From positions 211,541 through 275,540 of the forward strand of contig NZ_JADMLG010000009.1 of assembly GCF_015674855.1 (NCBI RefSeq): a stretch of DNA of 64,000 nt, given 5' to 3'. The notes beneath the pieces are model-generated. The model worked only from the letters and a program-made list of their open reading frames with translations, was not told the origin of the DNA and ran no database searches. The stretch comes from Nocardia bovistercoris. Its GTDB lineage: Bacteria > Actinomycetota > Actinomycetes > Mycobacteriales > Mycobacteriaceae. This document shows positions 50,368 to 59,701 of this stretch, piece by piece (position 1 is the first letter of the stretch; the number at the start of each line of letters is the position of its first letter). The position numbers and the translations under genes were made by a program.

Positions 50368-52512
50368 GTGAGTGACAACATGATCGGTTGGGAGCAGGAT
50401 TCGGACGGCATCGTCGTGCTGACGATGGACGACCCGAACCAGGGCGCCAACACGATGAACGAGCTGTACAAGAAGTCGATGACCGACACCGTCGACCGGC
50501 TCGAGGCCGAGAAGGACAGCATCACCGGCGTCGTGCTGACCTCGGCGAAGAAGACCTTCTTCGCGGGCGGCGACCTGAAGAACATGATGAATGTCGGCCC
50601 CGACGACGGCCCGGCCCTCATGGAGGAGCTCCGCGTCATCAAGTCGGCGCTGCGTCGCCTGGAGACCCTCGGCAAGCCGGTCGTCTCCGCGATCAACGGC
50701 GCCGCGCTCGGCGGCGGCCTCGAGATCACCCTCGCCACCCACTACCGCATCGCCGCCGACGTGCCAGGCGTGCAGCTCGGCCTGCCCGAGGTGACCCTCG
50801 GCCTGCTGCCCGCGGGCGGCGGCGTCATCCGCACCGTGCGCATGCTCGGCCTGCAGGCCGCACTCATGCAGGTGCTGTTGCAGGGCAACAGGTTCCGTCC
50901 GAGTCAGGCCAAGGACCTCGGCCTGATCAACGAACTCGTCGGCTCCGTCGCGGAACTGGTGCCCGCCGCGAAGGCGTGGATCAAGGCCAATCCCGAAGCG
51001 AGCGTGCAGCCCTGGGACAAGAAGGGTTACAAGATCCCCGGCGGCACCCCCGCCAGCCCGGGGCTCGCGGCGAACCTGCCCGCGTTCCCGGCCAACCTGC
51101 GCAAGCAGCTCAAGGGCGCCAACATGCCCGCGCCGCGCGCCATCATGGCCGCCGCCGTCGAAGGCTCGCAGGTCGACATCGACAACGCCTCGCTCATCGA
51201 GTCCCGCTACTTCGTGCACCTGCTCACCGGGCCGGTCGCGAAGAACATGATCCAGGCGTTCTTCTTCGACCTGCAGTCGATCAACAACGGCGGATCGCGT
51301 CCCAAGGACGTGCCCAAGCGTGAGATCAAGAAGGTCGGCGTGCTCGGCGCGGGCATGATGGGCGCGGGCATCGCCTACGTCTCCGCGAAAGCGGGCTACG
51401 AGGTCGTCCTCAAGGACGTCACGCTGGAAGCGGCCGAGCGCGGCAAGAACTACTCCGAGAAGATCGAAGCCAAGGCGCTGTCCCGCGGCAAGACCACCGA
51501 GGCGAAGTCCAAGGCGCTGCTCGACCTGATCAAGCCCACCGCCGACCCGGCCGACTTCGCGGGCGTCGACTTCGTCATCGAAGCCGTGTTCGAGAACACC
51601 GAACTCAAGCACAAGGTGTTCCAGGAGATCGAGGACGTCGTCGCCCCCGACGCGCTGCTCGGCTCCAATACCTCCACGCTGCCGATCACCGGTCTCGCCG
51701 CCGGTGTGAAGCGGCAGGAGGACTTCATCGGCATCCACTTCTTCTCGCCCGTCGACAAGATGCCGCTGGTGGAGATCATCAAGGGGGAGAAGACCTCCGC
51801 CGATGCGCTGGCTCGCGTGTACGACTACACGCTGGCCATCAAGAAGACGCCGATCGTCGTCAACGACAGTCGCGGGTTCTTCACCTCGCGGGTCATCGGG
51901 ACCTTCGTCAACGAGGCGATCGCGATGCTCGGTGAAGGGATCGAGCCGGCCACCATCGAGCAGGCGGGGCAGCAGGCCGGGTATCCGGCGGCGCCGTTGC
52001 AGCTCACCGACGAGCTCAATATGAAGCTCATGCTGAAGATCGCCAAGGAGACCGAGGAAGCGGCGCAGCAGGGCGACGCGACCATGGGGAATACGCGGCA
52101 TCCGGCTATCGACGTCGTCGAATACATGGTCGGTGAAGGTCGGCCGGGGCGTCTGGAGAAGGCCGGGTTCTACGAGTACGACGAGAACGGCAAGCGGCTC
52201 GGGTTGTGGCAGGGGCTGCGGGATCACTTCAAGACTGTCGCGACGCTCGATGTGCCGCTGCAGGATTTGATCGATCGGATGCTGTTCGCCGAGGCGATCG
52301 AGACTCAGAAGTGTTTCGACGAAGGGGTTCTCGAGACCACGGCCGATGCGAACATCGGGTCGATCTTCGGGATCGGGTTCCCGGCTTGGACCGGTGGTGT
52401 GCATCAGTACATCGTTGGGTTCCCGGGTGGGCAGCAAGGGTTTGTCGCTCGGGCGGATGAGCTTGCCGCCAAGTACGGGCCGCGGTTCGAGGTTCCGGCT
52501 TCCTTGAGGTGA
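50368..52512 (+). CDS. fadB: Fatty-acid oxidation complex alpha subunit, FadB
   Basis: A 714-residue bifunctional enzyme: enoyl-CoA hydratase domain (about residues 10-200, with GAALGGGLEITLATHYRIA and GLPEVTLGLLPAGGG) followed by 3-hydroxyacyl-CoA dehydrogenase (NAD site KKVGVLGAGMMGAGIAYVSA near residue 320, catalytic GIHFFSPVDKMPLVEII, and the C-terminal helical domains). GTG start 36 bases after fadA. Codon use shifts near 51780 to a more GTG/TTG-rich style in the last 700 bases, which is odd within one gene and may reflect different mutational pressure or recombination. Confidence 0.94.
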   Translation: MSDNMIGWEQDSDGIVVLTMDDPNQGANTMNELYKKSMTDTVDRLEAEKDSITGVVLTSAKKTFFAGGDLKNMMNVGPDDGPALMEELRVIKSALRRLETLGKPVVSAINGAALGGGLEITLATHYRIAADVPGVQLGLPEVTLGLLPAGGGVIRTVRMLGLQAALMQVLLQGNRFRPSQAKDLGLINELVGSVAELVPAAKAWIKANPEASVQPWDKKGYKIPGGTPASPGLAANLPAFPANLRKQLKGANMPAPRAIMAAAVEGSQVDIDNASLIESRYFVHLLTGPVAKNMIQAFFFDLQSINNGGSRPKDVPKREIKKVGVLGAGMMGAGIAYVSAKAGYEVVLKDVTLEAAERGKNYSEKIEAKALSRGKTTEAKSKALLDLIKPTADPADFAGVDFVIEAVFENTELKHKVFQEIEDVVAPDALLGSNTSTLPITGLAAGVKRQEDFIGIHFFSPVDKMPLVEIIKGEKTSADALARVYDYTLAIKKTPIVVNDSRGFFTSRVIGTFVNEAIAMLGEGIEPATIEQAGQQAGYPAAPLQLTDELNMKLMLKIAKETEEAAQQGDATMGNTRHPAIDVVEYMVGEGRPGRLEKAGFYEYDENGKRLGLWQGLRDHFKTVATLDVPLQDLIDRMLFAEAIETQKCFDEGVLETTADANIGSIFGIGFPAWTGGVHQYIVGFPGGQQGFVARADELAAKYGPRFEVPASLR

Positions 52513-52581
52513 GTTCTGGCTGGACGCCGTCGCGGGAAGGTTTACGCGGCTGTGTTTATTGGCCGCGACTTCGTCGCGGCG

Positions 52582-52677
52582 GGGTTTCGCGGCCTTGATG
52601 TCTCGCGCCCGACCGATCGATACTCGCGCCTTCGGCGCATTGTCTCGATCGGTCGGGCGCGAGACGCCGCGAAACCC
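52582..52677. repeat. Long inverted repeat downstream of fadB
   Basis: GGGTTTCGCGG (52582-52592) pairs with CCGCGAAACCC (52667-52677), and a perfect 21-bp stem lies inside it (52600-52620 with 52645-52665, beginning GTCTCGCGCCCGACCGATCG). The loop holds a further small GCGCCTTCGGCGC hairpin. A seven-base bulge sits on the left arm. It occupies the 410-base gap before the next gene, has no T-run, and is much longer than a normal terminator; it may be a dispersed repeat or MITE-like element. Confidence 0.75.
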
Positions 52678-52922
52678 TTGGTGGACTGGCTGGGGCGGGT
52701 GGGGGTGGGGGATCTTTTGCGTCATTCGGCCGCATTGGGGAGAGGTTGCTCGGGTTCGGGGGTGGGGGGTTTGCCTGTTCTGTCGGATGTGAAGTCCGCC
52801 ATTGTGTTTCACGGTGGTGGACTTTTTCGATTTGCGGGGTGTGAGTGTGTCGATGTGGTCGATTACCCGGTGTGTGGTTGGTTGGGGGACGCGCGTACGG
52901 GGTGCGATGCGATGATTGCCCC

Positions 52923-53594
52923 GTGACTCAGTGGCTTCCGCTTCTCTGCTCGCTCATCATCGCCGGGGTGGCTTTGGTGGGCGTTCTCGTCAATAACCGT
53001 ACGAATCGGGACGCGATCGTCGCGGCGGATGAACGTAGCCGGGTCACCCTGGAGACTGCGCAGCGCAGTAACGAGCAGACCAATTCGGCGGCGGAGCGGC
53101 GGGAGCGGGACAAGTGGCGGCGGGATTCGATTCTCGCGGCGGTTTCCTCGATTCTCGCGGTGTCCGAGGAGGTGCGCGAACAGCTCGCCTCCTGTGCGCA
53201 CTGGAACGCCCAGGACGCCGAGGAGATCGACGCGGCGGGCGAGGAGATCAACCGGATCGTCGAGGGCTGCCACGGGACGGTCAGCCGGTTGCGGGTGCTG
53301 TCCAGTCGCAAGATTCCCAATCGCTGTGAGGATCTGCTGCGCACCCTCACCGCGGCGCAGGCGATCACGGTGCAGCGGCTGCGGACCGAACTCGACGACG
53401 ACCCGAGCAGCAAGGAAGTCCTCGACGTGCTGACGCTGTGGCACAAGGCCATGGCCAAGGCCGTCGAGCAGGAGACCTCGGTGATCTACGCGACCCGCGC
53501 CGAACTCGGCATCGAGGTGCTCAAGGACAAGGACATGCCCGAACATCTCGAGGAGGCGGAACCAGTTCCGGTTCCGGTGCCCGCTCAGGTGTAG
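52923..53594 (+). CDS. Membrane-anchored coiled-coil protein, unknown function
   Basis: A 223-residue protein with one N-terminal membrane helix (WLPLLCSLIIAGVALVGVLV), then a long charged helical region (NRTNRDAIVAADERSRVTLETAQRSNEQTNSAAERRERDKWRRD) likely to form a coiled coil, and a second helical part (residues 75-205). It ends in EEAEPVPVPVPAQV. No enzyme motif is visible. GTG start at 52923; no strong ribosome site. A GT-rich stretch precedes it. Confidence 0.65.
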   Translation: MTQWLPLLCSLIIAGVALVGVLVNNRTNRDAIVAADERSRVTLETAQRSNEQTNSAAERRERDKWRRDSILAAVSSILAVSEEVREQLASCAHWNAQDAEEIDAAGEEINRIVEGCHGTVSRLRVLSSRKIPNRCEDLLRTLTAAQAITVQRLRTELDDDPSSKEVLDVLTLWHKAMAKAVEQETSVIYATRAELGIEVLKDKDMPEHLEEAEPVPVPVPAQV

Positions 53595-53862
53595 CCGGGC
53601 GCGACCCGGTCGCCGAACCTGTCTCGGCCCGTTACCCGGGCGTCGGGAATCCGTGATTCCGAGTCGCGGATTACGGTCGTGTCGATAGTCGATTCCGGTC
53701 GCGACGACACTGAATCGAATCTCCACCCACCCGACTCGGGACCGCGCTACGTTGGAGTATGCGCAGACATATCGGACATCACGGGATTGCCCAGAGTTGT
53801 CCGTGGTCGGCGTCCGAACGATCGCCGGTGGCGCCGATTCGATGTGAGTGCGAGGTGGTCAC

Positions 53863-56800
53863 ATGAATCCACGGATGCGCGCGGGTCAGGTGCGTCCCGG
53901 CGGGGCGGGGCAGATGGGTCCGGGCGGGGCGGAGCAGATGGGTGTCGAGGGTACGGCGGCGGATACCGGCTCGGGGGAGGCGGAGCCGTCCGCCGGGTCG
54001 GGCGCGAACACGCAACGTGACGAGCCGGTCGGGATAGCCGACGAGCTGGAGGCCATGGGGTTGTCCGGCGCGGTGGAGATCGGGCGCGGCGGATTCGGCG
54101 TGGTCTACCGGTGTCTGCAAACGGTGCTGGAACGGGTCGTCGCGGTGAAGGTGCTCTCCTCGGAGATCGACTCCGAGAGCCGGGAGCGGTTCCTGCGTGA
54201 GGAACACGCCATGGGCAGGCTGTCGGGGCATCCGAATATCGTGGACATCCTCCAGGTCGATGTCACACCGTCGGGGATGCCGTTCATCGTCATGCCCTAC
54301 TGCACCCGGGGGTCGCTGGAACAGCTCATCCGCGACCAAGGCCCGCTGACCTGGACCGACGCCGTGCGGGCCGGGGTGAAACTGGCGGGCGCGATCGAGA
54401 GCGCGCACCGCGCCGGCATCCTGCACCGCGATGTGAAGCCCGCGAACGTTCTGCTCAGCGCATACGGCGAACCGCAGCTCACCGATTTCGGCATCGCCAG
54501 GATTCCCGGCGGATTCCGCACCTCGAGCAGCCTGATCACCGGATCGCCCGCGTTCACCGCGCCCGAGGTGCTGCGCGGCGACGAGCCGACCGTGCGTTCG
54601 GACGTCTACGGACTCGGCGCCACCCTGTTCGCGCTGCTCACCGGGCACGCCGCGTTCGAGCGGCAGGCGGGGGAGAAGGTGGTCGCGCAATTCCTGCGCA
54701 TCACCACCCAACCGGTCCCCGACCTGCGCGAACAGGACATTCCGACCGATGTGGCCGCGGCCGTCGAGCAGGCCATGTCACCCGACCCGCGCGACCGGCC
54801 GCCATCGGCCTTCGAATTCGGCGAACTGCTGCGCTCGGTGCAACGCGACCACGATCAGACCCCCGACGAGATGGCCCTGCTCGATCCGGCGCACACCCCC
54901 GACCGGGCCGGTCCCGACGGATCCCGCGATGCCGCCACGTCGACCCGCTCGCGTCCCGCCGTCACCGCACCGCGCAGCTGGCCGCTGACGCTGCGTCCCG
55001 CGGTGTCGCGGCACCCCGTCGCGTCGGCCTCCACCACGCTGCCACCGACCGCGACCACCAAATTCCGCCCGCCGACCCCCGCGCGCGACCCGGTGCCGCG
55101 CCCCCGCCTGCTCGACATGCTGCGGGCGGGCGGGCGCCGCAAACTGACCACCATCCACGCACCCGCTGGATTCGGCAAGAGCACCCTCGCCGCCCAGTGG
55201 CGCGCCGACCTGACCGGGCGCGGTATCCCGGTGGCCTGGATCGGGGTCGACGACGGCGACGACAACGAGATCTGGTTCCTCGCACACCTGATCGAGGCCA
55301 TCCGCCGGGTCCGCCCCGAGGTCGGCGAAGGTCTCGACCAGGTGCTCGAGGAACGTCCGGCGGACGCGGTCGCGTTCGCCATCTCCACTCTCATCGACGA
55401 GATCCACGCCGACGGGCGCACGGTGGTGGTGATCGTCGACGACTGGCATCGCGTCGGCGACACCGGCGTCCACCAGGCCATGACCGCCCTGCTGGAGAAC
55501 GGTTGCCACCACTTGCGTTTCGTCGTCACCAGCCGTGAGCAGACCGGGCTGCCGACCAGTCGGATGCGGGTGCACGACGAACTCGTCGAGATCGGCTCGG
55601 CCGACCTGCGCCTCACCGCGGCCGAGACGGCGCAGATTCTGGTGGAACGCAACGGCTTCGCGCTGACCGACGCGCAGGTCGAGCAGATCCACGCGGTCAC
55701 CGACGGCTGGCCCGCCGCGATCCAGCTGGTCGGGCTTTCGCTGCGCGGCAACGGTGTTTCCGCGGCCGGCCGCGGCGGTGACCCGGAACAGCTGATCGAA
55801 CATCTCTCCGAAGGCGGGCACGGCATCCGCGAATACCTCGCCGAGAACGTGCTCGACACCCTGGAACCCAGGATGCTCGACTTCCTCAGCGCGATCTCGG
55901 TGACCGAACGGGTTTCGGCGTCGCTGGCCTCGGCGTTGTCGGGCGACAGCGAGGCCGAGATGCTGCTCACCCAGGCCGAACAGCGCGAACTGTTCCTGCG
56001 CCGCATCGAGCACGACCCGGAATGGTTCCGCATGCAGCCGCTGTTCGCCGAACACCTGCGCGCACGCTTGGACCGCACCCACCCCGGCCGGTCGAAGGCG
56101 CTGCACCGCAAGGCATCGCGCTGGTATGCCGAACATCAGCAGTTGCGCAAGTCGGTGGATCACGCGCTGGCCGCGACGGACCTGAAGCTGGCGATGGACC
56201 TGGTCGAGAGCGGCGGCATGGACCTGATCGACGGGTCGCGGCTGGCGACGCTGCTCGGCACGGTGTCGAAACTGCCGGTGCAGCAGGTCGCTTCGCGGTC
56301 GAAACTGTTGATGGCGGTGGCGCGGGCCAATGTGAATTTGCAGCAGTCCGGTGCGGCGCGCAACGCGCTCGGGCGGCTGTCGAGCATGCTCGCGCGCGGC
56401 TCGTCCACCGACACCGATATCGGCAGGCAGCGTTGCGAGGTCGAGGTGCTCGCCGCCGCCGACGACATCGCCCGGGATCACACCGACGGCGTGCGGGAAC
56501 GGATCGCGGGCTGCCTGGACCGGCCCGACGACCTGCCCGCTTGGACCGTCTCCACCGCCGCCAACCTGACCTCCTTCGTCCGGCTGTGCGAATTCGATTT
56601 CCGCGGCGCACGCGAAATGCAGGACTGGGCAGCCGAATACCACGCGCGCTCCAAAGACCCGCTCGGCGCGGTGTTCGGCCTGTGCGGGCAGGGCGCCGCC
56701 GCCTACGAACAACTCGACATCGCCACCGCCACCGGCTGCTTCGAACTGGCCTGGGAAACCGCGCACACCCGTTCCGGACCGCGCTCACACGCGGTGCGAG

Positions 56801-57522
56801 TAGCTTCGGCGCTGCTCGGCGAATTGAGTTACCGCCGCGGCGATCTGGACGCCGCCGACCGACTGCTGGACGAAAGTCACCAGCTGGCAGCCCGAATCGG
56901 CCCCGTCGACTTCCTCATCGTCACCTTCGTCGTCGGCGCCCGCGTGAAAGCCGTACTCGGCGACCTCTACACCGCCGCCGCACGCCTCGACGAAGGCGCC
57001 GCCATCGCCGCCGAGAACAACCTCGACCGCCTCGCCGCCCACATCCACGCCGAACGCATCCGCCTCGGCCTCGCCGACGACGCCGAAGTGCGAGAATCCG
57101 AGAACAGCCACCATTCCCACCGCCTGCGCGGCGCCCCCGCCCTCGCCGCCGAAGCCCGCGAAGTCGCCGCCATCCGAGCGACCCTGACCGGAAACCGCCT
57201 GCGCTCCGACGACCGCGCCGTCCGCCGCGCCCGCGCCCTACACGTGCGAACCACCGAACAACACCGCCCCCGAGCCGAACTCGACACCGCCCTGCTCCTC
57301 GCGGAATGCCTCGCCGCTTCCGGCTGGGTAGGCGAAGCCACCGGCCTGCTCCTCCCCGCCGCCGCCAAATGCGCCGACCTCGGCTGGACCCGCCCCCTAC
57401 TCGACGCGGGCCCCGGCGTAGTGGCCATCCTGCGAGTCCTCCGCACCGACATGCACACCACCCCCGAAGGCGCCGAAGAAATAACCCTCCCCACCCTCTT
57501 CCTCTCCGAACTCCTCGATTGA
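53863..57522 (+). CDS. PknK-like Ser/Thr kinase fused to MalT-type ATPase and TPR-like repeats
   Basis: A 1219-residue cytosolic protein. After a Gly/Ala-rich tail, the kinase domain (about residues 66-330) has the glycine loop EIGRGGFGVVYR, AVKVL lysine, HRDVKPANVLL (H188-D190) and DFGIAR, then the SPAFTAPEVL activation segment. A linker rich in Pro/Thr leads to a STAND-type NTPase with Walker A APAGFGKSTLAAQW (K439) and VVVIVDDWHRV, followed by about 500 residues of helical repeats. This is the layout of mycobacterial PknK, which regulates growth and virulence genes; no C-terminal LuxR helix-turn-helix is visible. ATG at 53863 has GAGGTGG upstream. Confidence 0.9.
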   Translation: MNPRMRAGQVRPGGAGQMGPGGAEQMGVEGTAADTGSGEAEPSAGSGANTQRDEPVGIADELEAMGLSGAVEIGRGGFGVVYRCLQTVLERVVAVKVLSSEIDSESRERFLREEHAMGRLSGHPNIVDILQVDVTPSGMPFIVMPYCTRGSLEQLIRDQGPLTWTDAVRAGVKLAGAIESAHRAGILHRDVKPANVLLSAYGEPQLTDFGIARIPGGFRTSSSLITGSPAFTAPEVLRGDEPTVRSDVYGLGATLFALLTGHAAFERQAGEKVVAQFLRITTQPVPDLREQDIPTDVAAAVEQAMSPDPRDRPPSAFEFGELLRSVQRDHDQTPDEMALLDPAHTPDRAGPDGSRDAATSTRSRPAVTAPRSWPLTLRPAVSRHPVASASTTLPPTATTKFRPPTPARDPVPRPRLLDMLRAGGRRKLTTIHAPAGFGKSTLAAQWRADLTGRGIPVAWIGVDDGDDNEIWFLAHLIEAIRRVRPEVGEGLDQVLEERPADAVAFAISTLIDEIHADGRTVVVIVDDWHRVGDTGVHQAMTALLENGCHHLRFVVTSREQTGLPTSRMRVHDELVEIGSADLRLTAAETAQILVERNGFALTDAQVEQIHAVTDGWPAAIQLVGLSLRGNGVSAAGRGGDPEQLIEHLSEGGHGIREYLAENVLDTLEPRMLDFLSAISVTERVSASLASALSGDSEAEMLLTQAEQRELFLRRIEHDPEWFRMQPLFAEHLRARLDRTHPGRSKALHRKASRWYAEHQQLRKSVDHALAATDLKLAMDLVESGGMDLIDGSRLATLLGTVSKLPVQQVASRSKLLMAVARANVNLQQSGAARNALGRLSSMLARGSSTDTDIGRQRCEVEVLAAADDIARDHTDGVRERIAGCLDRPDDLPAWTVSTAANLTSFVRLCEFDFRGAREMQDWAAEYHARSKDPLGAVFGLCGQGAAAYEQLDIATATGCFELAWETAHTRSGPRSHAVRVASALLGELSYRRGDLDAADRLLDESHQLAARIGPVDFLIVTFVVGARVKAVLGDLYTAAARLDEGAAIAAENNLDRLAAHIHAERIRLGLADDAEVRESENSHHSHRLRGAPALAAEAREVAAIRATLTGNRLRSDDRAVRRARALHVRTTEQHRPRAELDTALLLAECLAASGWVGEATGLLLPAAAKCADLGWTRPLLDAGPGVVAILRVLRTDMHTTPEGAEEITLPTLFLSELLD

Positions 57523-57588
57523 GCGCTCCAACCCCGAGTTGGTTGGAATGCGTGCGGGCCGGTTGGCGCCGGTCGTCACAGCGAAGAG

Positions 57589-58263
57589 TCAGGGGCGTTC
57601 GGCGAGAATACTGGTCACGTCCTCCATCGCGCAGACCCAGTCGAGAGTGGGAGTCGAGCGGAGTTCGACGAGTTCGAGCATCCGCATGAGGTCGTCTTCG
57701 AGGTTCCTCGTGAAGATCGGCTCATGATGAGCGAGGCGGTTGCGCAGGGTGCGGATCGCTTCGAGGTCGTCGTAAATCCGGTGACGAAGTTGCGCCGCGG
57801 TCATCCCTTTGGCGTTCGGGAACAGGGTCAGGATGTATCGGTTCCAGAGCCGATGGTCATGGCGGGCCGTGAACATGCTTTGCCAGAACTTGAACTTGAG
57901 CTCCGCGATAACTTTGTCGGTCGTGGTATGCCGCTTTCGGGTTTCGATCAGATCGCGCTGGGGATCATAGGCACGACTCTTCGGTGGATTGAGTGCTCGC
58001 TCGAAACCTGTGCTCCACGGCCATCGAGGGCCGTAAGTGGCGGCGATGGCCTCCGAGGCGGCATTGCGGACTGTGATCTCGGCGAAGTGCGACGGCAACA
58101 TGAACGCCGCCGCGATCCGAGCGTTCCACCCGTATAGCTCCATAGCGTGTGCTTTGTCGCCCCCGACGGCGGTGATGTAGGTGGTCGAGCGCGGGGCGCT
58201 CAGGACGTCGCAAATCGCTGACTCGTTGAGGGGCTTGGCACTCGGCACCCAGGAAATGTACAC
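57589..58263 (-). CDS. Abi-like protein with HEPN motif
   Basis: A 224-residue protein of the Abi-like group. The centre has WNARIAAAFMLPSHFAEITVRNAASEAIAATYGPRWPW; the C-terminal part has IYDDLEAIRTLRNRLAHHEPIF, where RNRLAHHE matches the Rx4-6H motif of HEPN RNases. Such proteins can act in phage abortive infection by RNA cleavage. No antitoxin-like partner is adjacent. Lower GC than neighbours and isolation suggest it was acquired. Start uncertain: GTG at 58263 or GTG at 58248; no clear ribosome site. Confidence 0.72.
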   Translation of the reverse strand: MYISWVPSAKPLNESAICDVLSAPRSTTYITAVGGDKAHAMELYGWNARIAAAFMLPSHFAEITVRNAASEAIAATYGPRWPWSTGFERALNPPKSRAYDPQRDLIETRKRHTTTDKVIAELKFKFWQSMFTARHDHRLWNRYILTLFPNAKGMTAAQLRHRIYDDLEAIRTLRNRLAHHEPIFTRNLEDDLMRMLELVELRSTPTLDWVCAMEDVTSILAERP

Positions 58264-58326
58264 TCGCTATCACGAGTCGTGGGACTTCGTTGGCTTCGGC
58301 CTCCCCCCGCGGACATAAGAAGAGAG

Positions 58327-58359
58327 ACAGGGCCTTCACACACTGTGTGAAGGCCCTGT
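58327..58359. terminator. Terminator at the end of the methyltransferase operon
   Basis: ACAGGGCCTTCACAC and GTGTGAAGGCCCTGT give a perfect 15-bp stem with a three-base loop, 25 bases beyond the minus-strand methyltransferase stop. Confidence 0.88.
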
Positions 58360-58384
58360 CGTTTGTCCGCATCCGGGAAGGGGG

Positions 58385-59701
58385 TCAGGGCTGCCACCAG
58401 GGGCGCAAGGGGAGGCCCGATTCGCCTTTCGGGCCGAGTTTCACTCCGAGGACCTGGTGGAGTTGGACCACGTTGCGTTGGAAGCCGAGGCGGGAACCCG
58501 CCATGTAGAGGCCCCAGACCTTCGCGGTGCCCTCACCCGCTTCGGCGACGCAGGCGTCCCAGTTGGCTACCAGGTTCTTGCACCATTCGTGCAGGGTGAG
58601 GGCGTAGTGTTCGCGGAGGTTTTCCTCGTGGACGACCTCGAGGCCGATGTTCTGGATTTCGCTGATGATGCGGCCGGAGCCGATCAGTTCGCCGTCGGGG
58701 AAGACGTAGCGGTCGATGAAGTCGCCCGCTTTGGTGGTGCGCAGGTTGTCGTGGCGGGTGATGCAGTGGTTGAGGAATACGCCGCCGTCGCGCAGTTTGC
58801 TCTTGATGAAGTCGAAGTAGAACGGGTAGTTGTGGACGCCGATGTGTTCGGTGAGCCCGATCGAGGACACCGCGTCGAAACCGGATTCCGCGATATCGCG
58901 GTAATCGGAATGTCTGACCTCGGCCAGTTCCGACAGACCCTCCGCGGCGATCCGCTTCTGCGCCCATTCGGCTTGTTCGGCCGACAGTGTGGCGCCGATG
59001 ACCTTCACGCCGCGTTTGGCCGCGTAGCGGACCATTCCGCCCCAGCCGCAGCCGATATCGAGCAGTCGGTCGCCTTCCCGCAGGCGCAACTTGTCGAAGA
59101 CGAGGCGGTATTTGTTCTCCTGCGCTTGCTCCAGCGTCCAGTTCTCGTCCTCGTAGACCGCGCAGGTGTAGGTCATCGACGGGCCGAGGACGTGTTCGTA
59201 GAAGGTGTTGGAGACGTCGTAATGGTGGTGGATGGCCTCGGCGTCGCGCGCCTTGGAGTGGCGTAGGCCCTCCAGCGCGATACGGCGCCAGCGCGGCAAG
59301 GTCTCCTGCGGCGGTGGGGCCACCGGGCGCAGCCGCTCCCAACCCAGCGAGCGAGCGATCGTGACCAGCGCCAGCGCCGAGGGGCGACGGAACTTCAGGC
59401 TGTCGATGGCCCTGAGGAGTTCGTAGGGGTCGCCGGGGTGCACACCGGTTGCGGTCATGTCGCCGGAGATGTAGGCCCGCGCCATGCCGAGATCGCCGGG
59501 GGCGGTGGCCAGGTAGTTGATGCCGCGCGGAGTCTTGATGTCCAGCGCGAATTCCGAATCCTCGGGGCCGGTGGCGCTGCCGTCGTAGGCGGTGAGCCGG
59601 ATGGGCATGTCACCGTCGATCAGCGTCTCGAAGATTTCGGCAATGCTGAGTTTGGTTCCGAGATCCGCGAAGACATCGGAACGGTCCCTGAATGTCGTCA
59701 C
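58385..59701 (-). CDS. Fatty acid methyltransferase, cyclopropane-synthase family
   Basis: A 438-residue protein. An N-terminal domain (residues 1-150) is followed by the CFA-type methyltransferase with IHHHYDVSNTFYEHVLGPSMTYTCA, the SAM motif LLDIGCGWGGMVRYAAKRG, VIGATLSAEQAEWAQ, SIGLTEHIGVHNY and FLNHCITR. The family adds a methylene or methyl to phospholipid-bound unsaturated acyl chains. It starts inside the stop of the FAD oxidoreductase gene (ATGA), a pairing known for 10-methyl (tuberculostearic) fatty acid synthesis, where the methyltransferase makes a methylene that the flavoenzyme reduces. The order near dnaX, an SRPBCC gene, ebfC and recR also fits the mycobacterial Rv3719-Rv3720 pair, so which paralogue this is remains open. 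Confidence 0.85.
   Translation of the reverse strand: MTTFRDRSDVFADLGTKLSIAEIFETLIDGDMPIRLTAYDGSATGPEDSEFALDIKTPRGINYLATAPGDLGMARAYISGDMTATGVHPGDPYELLRAIDSLKFRRPSALALVTIARSLGWERLRPVAPPPQETLPRWRRIALEGLRHSKARDAEAIHHHYDVSNTFYEHVLGPSMTYTCAVYEDENWTLEQAQENKYRLVFDKLRLREGDRLLDIGCGWGGMVRYAAKRGVKVIGATLSAEQAEWAQKRIAAEGLSELAEVRHSDYRDIAESGFDAVSSIGLTEHIGVHNYPFYFDFIKSKLRDGGVFLNHCITRHDNLRTTKAGDFIDRYVFPDGELIGSGRIISEIQNIGLEVVHEENLREHYALTLHEWCKNLVANWDACVAEAGEGTAKVWGLYMAGSRLGFQRNVVQLHQVLGVKLGPKGESGLPLRPWWQP

Noticed and set aside
49000..52812. A 1270-codon open frame on the minus strand opposite fadA and fadB
   Set aside because: It is a shadow of two well-conserved genes in very GC-rich DNA: its sequence is Arg/Gly/Asp/His-rich with no domain, and it runs across the intergenic gap.
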